Below, in pieces: positions 1-6,142 of a stretch of DNA of 6,142 bases; positions within the stretch are counted from its first letter, which is position 1; each line of letters starts with the position of its first letter. The stretch spans positions 1-6,142 of the forward strand of contig CAMEPN010000124.1 in assembly GCA_945931735.1 (NCBI GenBank), in the 5' to 3' direction. The DNA comes from an uncultured Clostridia bacterium (GTDB lineage Bacteria; Bacillota; Clostridia; Oscillospirales; Ruminococcaceae). The translations under genes and the position numbers were made by a program. Under the pieces are notes generated by a model, which saw only the letters and a program-made list of their open reading frames with translations, did no database searches and was not told the DNA's origin.

Positions 1-1
1 C

Positions 2-1774
2 ATACAGGACATCGGCACGGCTCGGCTCGCGCGGGATATCGCGCCGGAGCTTGAGCGCCACGCTTCCACGCAGATGACCCTAAACAGCGTGAGCGGCGTT
101 AAGGCAGGCGAGGCGCTTGGCTTTTCGAGGGTAGTCCTCGGGCGCGAGCTGTCGCTTGAACAGATAAAAAGGATAGCGGAAAACACGTCCGCCGAGCTTG
201 AGATATTCGTCCACGGCGCGCTTTGCGTCTGCGTAAGCGGGCAGTGCTATATGAGCAGCGTTTTTGGCGGCAGGAGCGGAAACAGGGGGCTTTGCGCCCA
301 GCCCTGCCGGCTGGATTTCTCCTGCGGGGGCAGGCACAATGTCATTTCATTAAAGGACAGCTCCCTTGCGGAGCATTTGCCCGAGCTTGCCGAGCTTGGC
401 ATTGCTTCGTTCAAAATAGAGGGGCGCATGAAACGTCCCGAATATGTCGCGTGCGCCGTTGACGCCTGCCGAAAGAGCCTTGACGGAAAGAAATACGACC
501 GCGAAAGGCTGGAGGGCATTTTCTCGCGCGGCGGGCTGACCGACGGATATTTCACGGGTGAAATGCGCGGTATGCAGGGCATTCGCGGCAGGGACGACGT
601 GGAGGCTTCCGCAAAGGCGCTGTCGGGCATTAAAGCCATATATAAGGACGAGTACCCGCGCTTACGCGCCGATATTTCGGTGACGGCGGAACAAGGAGAG
701 CCGATACGCGCTTCGGCGACCGTCGGGGATATCTCCGTGACAGCGCAGGGAGCTGTTCCGCAGCAGGCAGAGAATGCCCCCGCGACAGAGGAATCGGTCT
801 GCGCGAGAATGTCAAAGCTGGGCGGAACGCAGTTTTACGCGGGCGAAATAAAGGCGCGGGTCGGCGAGGGGCTGTATATCCCCGCGTCGGAGCTGAACGC
901 GCTGCGCCGCGATATCTGCGAAAAACTGGACGCGGCGGTGCTCGCGGCGAACACCCCGCATTACGCGCTGCGCGATGTCAGGGTGAGCGTTGCCCCCGCG
1001 AAGAAAATATTCCCGAAAACACGCTTCCGCGCCGAGGTCAGTACAGCGGAGCAGCTTAAACAGGCGCTTTCGCTGCCGTTTGAGATAGTTTACGCGCCGA
1101 TGGGTCTGGTGGGAGAAAATACCCCTGACAAGGACAGGGTGTGCGTTGTCCCGCCGCTTTATCTTGCGGACTGCGAGGAGGAAACGGCGCGCCGACTTGA
1201 CGGGCTGAGGAAGCTCGGGTTTTCGTCGGGGCTTGCGCAGACGCTCGGGCACGCGCACTTGTTAAAGGAGCACGGCTTTGCGGTGCGCGGCGGATATCGC
1301 ATGAATATTCTGAACAGCCTTTCGGCGCAGGCGTGCGGGGAGCTTGGCTTTTCGGATATCACGCTCTCGTTCGAGGGCACGGCGGCGGCGCTTTCGGGGA
1401 TAAGCTGCGGCATTCCGCGGGGGATACTTGCCTACGGCAGGCTTCCGCTGATGACAATGCGGCGCTGTCCGATCGCGGACGGAAAGCCCTGCGGACGCGT
1501 TTCGCCTTTCGGTGAGGGAACACCATGCGGCGGCTGCGTTTTTGACCGACGCGGGAACAGTATGCCGATACTCTGCGGCGGGAACAGCGTCGAGCTGCTG
1601 AACCCCGACACGCTTATCATGAGCGACAGGCAGAGCGCGCTTTCGATGTTCGATTTCGCGGTGCTCAAGTTCACGACGGAAACGGAGCTTGCGCCCGTGC
1701 TGGATATGTACCTCAACAACAAAAAGCCCTCGGGCAGCCTTACGCGCGGACTGTATTTCAGGGGCGCGGAATGA
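2..1774 (+). CDS. U32 family protein (RlhA/TrhP-like RNA hydroxylase, DUF3656-containing), 5'-partial
   Basis: The last 590 residues of a U32-family protein are visible. The frame is open from base 2, and the residues before the ATG at 74 (IQDIGTARLARD..ERHASTQMT) are typical U32 core sequence, so that ATG is internal and roughly 100 N-terminal residues lie upstream. The U32 signature E-x-F-x2-G-A-L-C-x4-G-x-C-x-M-S is complete at visible residues 67-85. Cysteines at 75, 82, 98 and 102 fit the Fe-S cluster pattern of the family. The SLKDSSL and FKIEGRMKRPEYVA motifs follow. A DUF3656-like region spans about 203-316. A C-terminal region has a second Cys set (489, 497, 509, 512, 525) and ends in TRGLYFRGAE. 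Characterised relatives are RlhA (23S rRNA C2501 hydroxylation), TrhP (tRNA U34 hydroxylation, prephenate-linked) and UbiU/V. The DUF3656 region favours RlhA-like, but the exact RNA target is inferred. The old "collagenase/peptidase" label is probably misleading. It is cytoplasmic and the first visible gene of the run. Confidence 0.93.
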   Translation: MQDIGTARLARDIAPELERHASTQMTLNSVSGVKAGEALGFSRVVLGRELSLEQIKRIAENTSAELEIFVHGALCVCVSGQCYMSSVFGGRSGNRGLCAQPCRLDFSCGGRHNVISLKDSSLAEHLPELAELGIASFKIEGRMKRPEYVACAVDACRKSLDGKKYDRERLEGIFSRGGLTDGYFTGEMRGMQGIRGRDDVEASAKALSGIKAIYKDEYPRLRADISVTAEQGEPIRASATVGDISVTAQGAVPQQAENAPATEESVCARMSKLGGTQFYAGEIKARVGEGLYIPASELNALRRDICEKLDAAVLAANTPHYALRDVRVSVAPAKKIFPKTRFRAEVSTAEQLKQALSLPFEIVYAPMGLVGENTPDKDRVCVVPPLYLADCEEETARRLDGLRKLGFSSGLAQTLGHAHLLKEHGFAVRGGYRMNILNSLSAQACGELGFSDITLSFEGTAAALSGISCGIPRGILAYGRLPLMTMRRCPIADGKPCGRVSPFGEGTPCGGCVFDRRGNSMPILCGGNSVELLNPDTLIMSDRQSALSMFDFAVLKFTTETELAPVLDMYLNNKKPSGSLTRGLYFRGAE

Positions 1775-1798
1775 CCTTTATAAAAGGAGCAGAGTATG
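1775..1798 (+). promoter_or_regulatory. Ribosome binding site of the toroid gene, inside a small hairpin
   Basis: AAAAGGAG (1782-1789) sits 6 nt before the ATG at 1796 and fixes that start; an in-frame TAA at 1781-1783 rules out any earlier one. CCTTT (1775-1779), directly after the upstream TGA, can pair with AAAGG (1783-1787) across a 3-nt loop and cover part of the Shine-Dalgarno sequence. A ribosome terminating on the U32 gene would open it, which suggests translational coupling. The stem is only 5 bp, so the regulatory role is inference. Confidence 0.6.
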
Positions 1799-3496
1799 AA
1801 TCATTTTAACACGGTTTTCGCGGAAAAGACAGACGCCCTGCGCGAAAAGATACTTTCGGGGCGCACTTTTGAGCAGTTCCGCGGGGAAACCACGGCGGAC
1901 GTCTGCGGAAGGTATGCGGCATTCCTCTCCGTATGCGACACGCGCGACAGGGCGAAGATGTTCCGCGCGGCGGGGGACACCCCGCAGGAAGCGTGGGACG
2001 CAGTATGCGCCGCCGCCGCGAAAACGGTCGCCTGCTCCGACTTAAACCCCGTGTGGGTAAAGGCGGATATCGTCCGCAGGAGCGAAAAGGCGCTGCTTTC
2101 CGATGTGATATCGCAGGTCGCTAAGGGATTTCACGAGTTTTTCCGCCGCGGGATATCCTTTGACGAGAATATGGACACCGCGCTTATCGAGGCGGAGATT
2201 AACGGCAACCGCGTTATCTCCTACAAAGAAAAGACGATAGAGCTTGCAAAGGTGAACAAGTACCTCGCGGCGCAGGGGCTTAAAACGTTCGCCGCGCTGC
2301 CCGAAATGGTGGTGCTTTTCGACTGCGAGAGCGCATTCTGCGACGACGAGGGAAAGGTGTATTCCCTCTACGGCGACGGGCTTAACTGCGGCAGGCGCGT
2401 GCTCGACCGCTTCACCGACAAGACCGCGCTCGAGGTCATTTCCACCTCGTCGGAGTACCTTTCCATGCAGGTCGGGCTGGACGGGAAATTCGACTACGGC
2501 TATTACCCGATATTCCATAAGGAGATAGCGGGGTACAATATCCTGCGTCATTCCTCGTCGATTTGGAGCCTTATCTGCGCCTACCGCATAACCGGGGACA
2601 AATTCACGCTCCGGCAGGCGGAGAGCGCGATAGGCTACATGATTAAAAATTCGTTCTACAAGTACCCCTCGCGCGGCGGCGACAACACGCTCTACCTTGC
2701 GGACAAAACGCTCGGCGAGGTCAAGATAGGCGGCAACGCCGTCGCGGTGATAATGCTTACGGAATACATGGACGCGACAGGCTCGGACAAATATGTAAAG
2801 CTCTGCCGCGAGTTTGGCAACGGAATACTCGAGCTGTTCGACGAGCGCGACGGGACGTTCTTCCATGTGCTGAATTACCCGTCGCTGTCCCCGAAGGACA
2901 AATTCAGAACGGTGTATTACGACGGGGAAACGGTTTTCGCGCTGTGCAGGCTTTACGGGCTGACAAAGGACGAGCGCTGGCTCAACGCCGCAAAAAAGGT
3001 CGCAGACAGGTTCATTTCCGAGGATTACACGCAGTACGCCGACCACTGGGTCGCATACGCTATGAACGAGCTGACAAAATACTGCCCCGAGGACAAATAT
3101 CTTAGCTTCGGGCTTAAGAACGCGCAGGTGAACCTCCGCAAAATTTACCGCCGCGCGACTTCCTATCATACATATCTCGAGCTGCTCTGCGTAACGTTCG
3201 AGCTTTATACGAGGATACTCGACGACGGGCTGAAATGCAGCTATCTCGAAAAATTCAACGAGGCATATTTTGTAAAAACGATATACCACCGCGCGGAGCA
3301 TATGCTCAACGGCTACGGATACCCCGAATACGTCATGTATTTCAGGCACCCGTCCGTGGCGCTGGGCGCGTTTTTCGTAAGACACGACGGCTACCGCATA
3401 AGGATAGACGACATTCAGCATTTCTGCGGCGCTTATTATTCCTTTTACAGGAACTACGCGCGGCTTGAGGAAATGCGCATAAAGGCAGAGCAGTGA
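1796..3496 (+). CDS. Uncharacterised alpha/alpha-toroid-like protein, 566 aa
   Basis: A complete 566-residue protein with a clear RBS. No signal peptide or membrane segment is visible, and about fourteen scattered cysteines fit a cytoplasmic location. Residues 1-200 are a mixed N-terminal region (LPEMVVLFDCESAFCDDE at 168-185; YSLYGDGLNCGRR at 189-201). From about 215 to 475 there are recurrent amphipathic helices with toroid-type motifs: RHSSSIWSLICAYRITGD (251-268), GGNAVAVIMLTEYMDATG (312-329), YYDGETVFALCRLYG (374-388) with the following DERWLNAAKKVADRF, and DHWVAYAMNELTKY (416-429). The C-terminus has RHDGYRIRIDDIQHFCGAYY (529-548). This pattern resembles six-hairpin/(alpha/alpha)6 proteins such as the C-terminal domain of D-glucuronyl C5-epimerase, GH88/GH127 hydrolases or N-acylglucosamine epimerases. 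I recognise the fold style, not a specific enzyme. Conserved-looking H252, W257, D376, E379, D416, H417, D539 and H542 could line an active centre (inference). It lies 30 nt before the CapA-like gene, so a carbohydrate or exopolymer substrate is plausible. Confidence 0.85.
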   Translation: MNHFNTVFAEKTDALREKILSGRTFEQFRGETTADVCGRYAAFLSVCDTRDRAKMFRAAGDTPQEAWDAVCAAAAKTVACSDLNPVWVKADIVRRSEKALLSDVISQVAKGFHEFFRRGISFDENMDTALIEAEINGNRVISYKEKTIELAKVNKYLAAQGLKTFAALPEMVVLFDCESAFCDDEGKVYSLYGDGLNCGRRVLDRFTDKTALEVISTSSEYLSMQVGLDGKFDYGYYPIFHKEIAGYNILRHSSSIWSLICAYRITGDKFTLRQAESAIGYMIKNSFYKYPSRGGDNTLYLADKTLGEVKIGGNAVAVIMLTEYMDATGSDKYVKLCREFGNGILELFDERDGTFFHVLNYPSLSPKDKFRTVYYDGETVFALCRLYGLTKDERWLNAAKKVADRFISEDYTQYADHWVAYAMNELTKYCPEDKYLSFGLKNAQVNLRKIYRRATSYHTYLELLCVTFELYTRILDDGLKCSYLEKFNEAYFVKTIYHRAEHMLNGYGYPEYVMYFRHPSVALGAFFVRHDGYRIRIDDIQHFCGAYYSFYRNYARLEEMRIKAEQ

Positions 3497-3511
3497 CATC
3501 ATGGCAGTGAC

Positions 3512-3529
3512 GAAAGGAGCCTTTCAATG
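3512..3529 (+). promoter_or_regulatory. Ribosome binding site of the CapA-like gene, within an inverted repeat
   Basis: AAAGGAG (3513-3519) lies 7 nt before the ATG at 3527 and decides that start. The RBS sits in a perfect 6-nt inverted repeat, GAAAGG (3512-3517) and CCTTTC (3520-3525), which can fold as a 5-bp stem with a GAGC loop placing part of the Shine-Dalgarno in the stem. An earlier ATG at 3501 is in another frame and reaches a stop after 13 codons. Weak translational control, relieved by ribosomes arriving from the gene upstream, is possible but unproven. Confidence 0.6.
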
Positions 3530-6142
3530 GGGCAGAAGCTGAGCGCTCCCGATAATTTAAGAGCCGAACCGAGGAACAGGGCGGCTCTGCTATCGTGGAA
3601 ACAGGTCAATGGCGCGGACGGATACCGTCTGTTTTTCTACCGCGCGGACGAACCGGAGCGGTGCGTTAAAACAAGATATTCCCAAAAGACAAAAAAGCTT
3701 GTTTCGGGGCTGGAGAACGGCTGCGAATATCTGGTGTCGGTCTGCGCGTTTTCCTATGTCAAGGGCAGGGAAATATTGGGCGAGCGGACGGAAAAGCTCC
3801 CGTTCACGCCGCGCGCGGAGCGGTTTTCCGCGCAGGGCAGGGTCTGCCTTAAAACGGGAGAAACAGAGCAGCTCGTGTGCGGTAATTCCGACGGGGATAT
3901 TTCGGTTTCCTTTAAGTCGGAGGACCCGCGTATCGCCACCGTGTCGGAGAGCGGGCTTGTCACCGCAAAATCGGCGGGCAGGACGTCTGTGAAAATGACT
4001 GCGTCCGACGGGCGGAGCGCCCGCGTGAGCGTATGCGTCGACCGCTCGCTCGGCTTCGGGGAGAACAGGGCGGTGCTCATGTTCGGCGGCGACATCATGT
4101 GTACGGCGGCACAGCAGCGCGCCGCAGAGCCTTTCCGCTATGATTTCTGCGATTCGTTTTCGGAGATAAAGGGCGTGCTGTCAAAGGCTGATCTTGCCGT
4201 CGGGTTTTATTCCGCCGCGGCGGACGATTCGGCGGCGTATGAGAGCGAGCGCCCGCTCCTTTCCGACGGAACGCCGAACCTCAACGCGCCCTCGACCATG
4301 CTTTCCGCCGTTTCGGGAGCAGGCTTCGACGGGCTTGTCACTGCGAATATTTACGGCGACGCGGCGCTTCGCGAAACCGCCGCAATGATAAAAAAATTCG
4401 GCATGAAGAACATCGGCACGCTCGGCGACGATTTCGTTATTTTTGATGTAAAGGGCTTCCGCGTCGCGGTCATCGCGCGGACAATGGTCGGCGGAGATGA
4501 CACGGACTGCGGGAAATACAGCCGCGACGAATTCGCGGGGCTTGTCGGCAGGGCGCGCGCTGCGGGCGCGGAATACATTGCCGCGTGTATGTACTGGGGC
4601 ACGGGAAATTCGCTCCAGATAAGGCGCCGCCAGACTGAGGAGGCGCAGTTCATCGCGGACGCGGGCGCGGACATCATCATCGGCGCACACCCTCACGTCG
4701 TGCAGAAATTCACTTATATAAAAGCAAACGACGGTCGGAGTGTTCCCTGCGCATATTCCCTCGGCAACTTCCTGTCGGGTATGCGCGGGCTTAACGAGAA
4801 CCGCGACGGCGTAATTCTCCGCGCGGAGCTGTTTCGCAGCGGGAAAAGAGCTCTTGCGCGGGTGTCGTGTATCCCGCTGTTTCAGGAGGACGGCGCGCGC
4901 GGGACGGTCTGCACGGAAAATTCCCACCCGTTCAGCGAGGAGGGAAAGCGTTCGCTCGAGCGGCTTAAGCGCACCCTCGGCAAGAGCATAAGCTTCTCGG
5001 GATTCCGCCCGCGCGTTTTCCTGAGCGGCTCCGCTGTTCTGAGCAGGATATTCGCTGCGGGAAACGGCTTCAGCCTCGATAAGACGGCATTGCTGCTGTC
5101 CCCGCTCTCGCTCTGCTCCGCAAAGGAATTTGAACCCGACGAAAACGCGTGCGCAAAGCTCGCTCTCGATATCGGGAAGAACCTGCGCGGGTATTTAAGC
5201 AAGACCGCGCCGGATTATGCGGCGGTGGATTTCTATATCCCTGCGTCTTTTTCCTGCTACAAGACCGTCGGCGCACCGGGCAGCGACCCCTGCTTTTTCA
5301 CCAACACAAAGCAGCTGAGAGCGTCCGCGTTTTTCCGCGCGCACAGGTCGGAGCTTGTAAGGATACGCCCGCCTTTCGGGGAGAAGCTTTGGAAGCCGCT
5401 GGTGGAGAAGTATGCCGCAGAGCTGCTTTCCGTTCTCCCGCACGACAGGATAGTGCTTTTCAGATGCAGCTTCGGCACCTGCCGCGCGATGGACAGCGAG
5501 CTGCGCACCGTCCCCGAGCAGGATAAGCTTAACAAACTGATACGCGATATGGAGGACTATTTCATATCCGTCGCCGACCCCGCGGTGGTCGACCTTTCGC
5601 GGTATTATTTCGGCGAGGGAAAGGAGCTTTCCTCTTTCGAGCGGGAATATTACATCGACGCATACAACGCCGCGTCGGAGATAATGTCCGGCAGGGGGAG
5701 AAGCTGCGTTTCGCAGCCGTCCGCGGAGATGTGGTTTGCCCGAGCGATGAAATATTACGGGAGCATGACCGCGCGGTCGTATCAGAGCCGCCTGCTCGAC
5801 ATGGGCAACGCGGCGGATATGCTGGTGGCATACACCGCCGCGGAATTTGCCGCGAGAAACGGCAGCCGCATAATAAAGCTCAAAAAAGCGGGAAAGTCCG
5901 ACCTTTCCGCCGTGGGAGATTTCTTCGCGGGGGACAGGGGCGCGGCGGAGCTTGTACGCGCTGCGGAGATAATCGACGAGCTGTTAAAGGGAAACCTTAA
6001 CAGGACCTATGATTTCTTCCTGCCTGCTTTCCGCGGTAAATTCGGTATAATAAGGACAATGGTGCGCCTGCTTTCTGCGGAAACGGGGATCTCTGTCAAC
6101 GAAAACAGCGCCGAGCTTGTTTTCCTGCTCCGCGGGACAACG
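3527..6142 (+). CDS. FN3-Big2-CapA multidomain protein with altered metal-site motifs, 3'-partial
   Basis: An open frame of 872 codons with no stop before the window ends, so the C-terminus is missing. There is no signal peptide or membrane segment at the N-terminus (MGQKLSAPDN). Domains: FN3-like about 5-94 (LLSWKQVNGADGYRLFFY); Big2-like Ig about 98-173 (DPRIATVSESGLVTAKSAG); CapA/PGA_cap, a metallophosphatase-like fold, about 181-440; possible SGNH/DUF6270-like region about 495-720 (VFLSGSAVLSRIF, AVDFYIPASF, VVDLSRYYFGEG); then a helical tail of unknown type. In the CapA domain GDIM (D189), GAHPHVV (H388, H390) and YSLGNF (N414) are kept. The usual GNxE reads GFYS (226-229), the usual NNH reads NIY (274-276) and the usual HWG reads YWG (356-358), so a normal metal centre is doubtful. 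CapA relatives are tied to poly-gamma-glutamate capsule synthesis or release; the substrate here is unknown. Abundant cysteines and no export signal suggest a cytoplasmic protein despite the Ig-type domains. It probably shares a transcript with the toroid gene. Confidence 0.88.
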   Translation, partial: MGQKLSAPDNLRAEPRNRAALLSWKQVNGADGYRLFFYRADEPERCVKTRYSQKTKKLVSGLENGCEYLVSVCAFSYVKGREILGERTEKLPFTPRAERFSAQGRVCLKTGETEQLVCGNSDGDISVSFKSEDPRIATVSESGLVTAKSAGRTSVKMTASDGRSARVSVCVDRSLGFGENRAVLMFGGDIMCTAAQQRAAEPFRYDFCDSFSEIKGVLSKADLAVGFYSAAADDSAAYESERPLLSDGTPNLNAPSTMLSAVSGAGFDGLVTANIYGDAALRETAAMIKKFGMKNIGTLGDDFVIFDVKGFRVAVIARTMVGGDDTDCGKYSRDEFAGLVGRARAAGAEYIAACMYWGTGNSLQIRRRQTEEAQFIADAGADIIIGAHPHVVQKFTYIKANDGRSVPCAYSLGNFLSGMRGLNENRDGVILRAELFRSGKRALARVSCIPLFQEDGARGTVCTENSHPFSEEGKRSLERLKRTLGKSISFSGFRPRVFLSGSAVLSRIFAAGNGFSLDKTALLLSPLSLCSAKEFEPDENACAKLALDIGKNLRGYLSKTAPDYAAVDFYIPASFSCYKTVGAPGSDPCFFTNTKQLRASAFFRAHRSELVRIRPPFGEKLWKPLVEKYAAELLSVLPHDRIVLFRCSFGTCRAMDSELRTVPEQDKLNKLIRDMEDYFISVADPAVVDLSRYYFGEGKELSSFEREYYIDAYNAASEIMSGRGRSCVSQPSAEMWFARAMKYYGSMTARSYQSRLLDMGNAADMLVAYTAAEFAARNGSRIIKLKKAGKSDLSAVGDFFAGDRGAAELVRAAEIIDELLKGNLNRTYDFFLPAFRGKFGIIRTMVRLLSAETGISVNENSAELVFLLRGTT

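Noticed and set aside
74..76. ATG at 74 as the start of the U32 gene
   Set aside because: The frame is open from base 2 with residues typical of the U32 core just before it, there is no RBS, and starting here would remove the conserved N-terminal part of the domain.
1775..1787. Inverted repeat as a transcription terminator
   Set aside because: The stem is only 5 bp and AT-rich with no following U-tract, and it overlaps a ribosome binding site.
1771..1809. ATG overlapping the U32 stop (ATGA), giving a 12-codon frame
   Set aside because: It has no RBS of its own, is very short, and runs over the real RBS and start of the next gene. Probably chance.
2042..3502. Long open frame (486 codons) on the minus strand opposite the toroid gene
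   Set aside because: It lies entirely antisense to a well-supported gene. Long antisense frames arise from strong codon bias in GC-rich genes. The translation is rich in Arg/Val/Ala without recognisable motifs.
3609..3992. Plus-strand open frame of 127 codons inside the FN3/Big2 region
   Set aside because: It overlaps the 872-codon frame, which encodes recognisable FN3 and Big2 sequence. The alternative product is Arg/Ser-rich and lacks an RBS that would support it.
4181..4927. Minus-strand open frame (248 codons) opposite the CapA domain
   Set aside because: The plus-strand frame carries clear CapA motifs over the same bases. The minus translation shows no family features and is Arg/Ala-rich as expected of a shadow frame.

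Overview
The window is GC-rich coding DNA with third codon positions mostly G or C, frequent AGG and ATA codons, and strong AGGAG-type ribosome binding sites 6-7 nt before the starts. With the protein families present, this suggests an anaerobic Firmicute, most likely a GC-rich gut-type clostridium (Oscillospiraceae/Ruminococcus-like). That placement is inference; there is no rRNA or other decisive marker here.

Three genes lie head to tail on the + strand and fill almost the whole window. (1) Positions 2-1774 are the 3' part of a U32-family protein ("peptidase U32", RlhA/TrhP-like RNA hydroxylase with a DUF3656 region). Its start lies upstream, and the first ATG visible in frame, at 74, is internal to the domain. 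(2) Positions 1796-3496 encode a complete 566-residue cytoplasmic protein that looks like an alpha/alpha-toroid (six-hairpin or glucuronyl-C5-epimerase-like fold), with no firm function. (3) Positions 3527-6142 are a gene with no in-frame stop, running off the right edge. It encodes at least 872 residues: an FN3-like domain, a Big2-like Ig domain, a CapA (PGA_cap) metallophosphatase-like domain, a possible SGNH/DUF6270-like domain and a helical tail.

The genes are separated by only 21 and 30 nt, with no terminator or promoter visible, so they probably form one transcript. Both gaps contain a short inverted repeat that pairs a CCTTT stretch with the Shine-Dalgarno sequence of the next gene, which would suit translational coupling. 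Genes 2 and 3 probably work together on a cell-surface or exopolymer-related process, as suggested by the CapA family. The U32 gene may simply share the transcript.

The most unusual point is the CapA domain. It keeps the first (GDIM) and last (HPH, YSLGNF) motifs but has replaced the residues expected in the three middle metal-site motifs. The possible SGNH-like domain downstream also lacks the expected nucleophile-position residue. The large protein may therefore be a non-catalytic or strongly altered member of its family. No RNA genes, mobile elements, CRISPR arrays or long repeats were seen, and there is no non-coding stretch over 300 nt.
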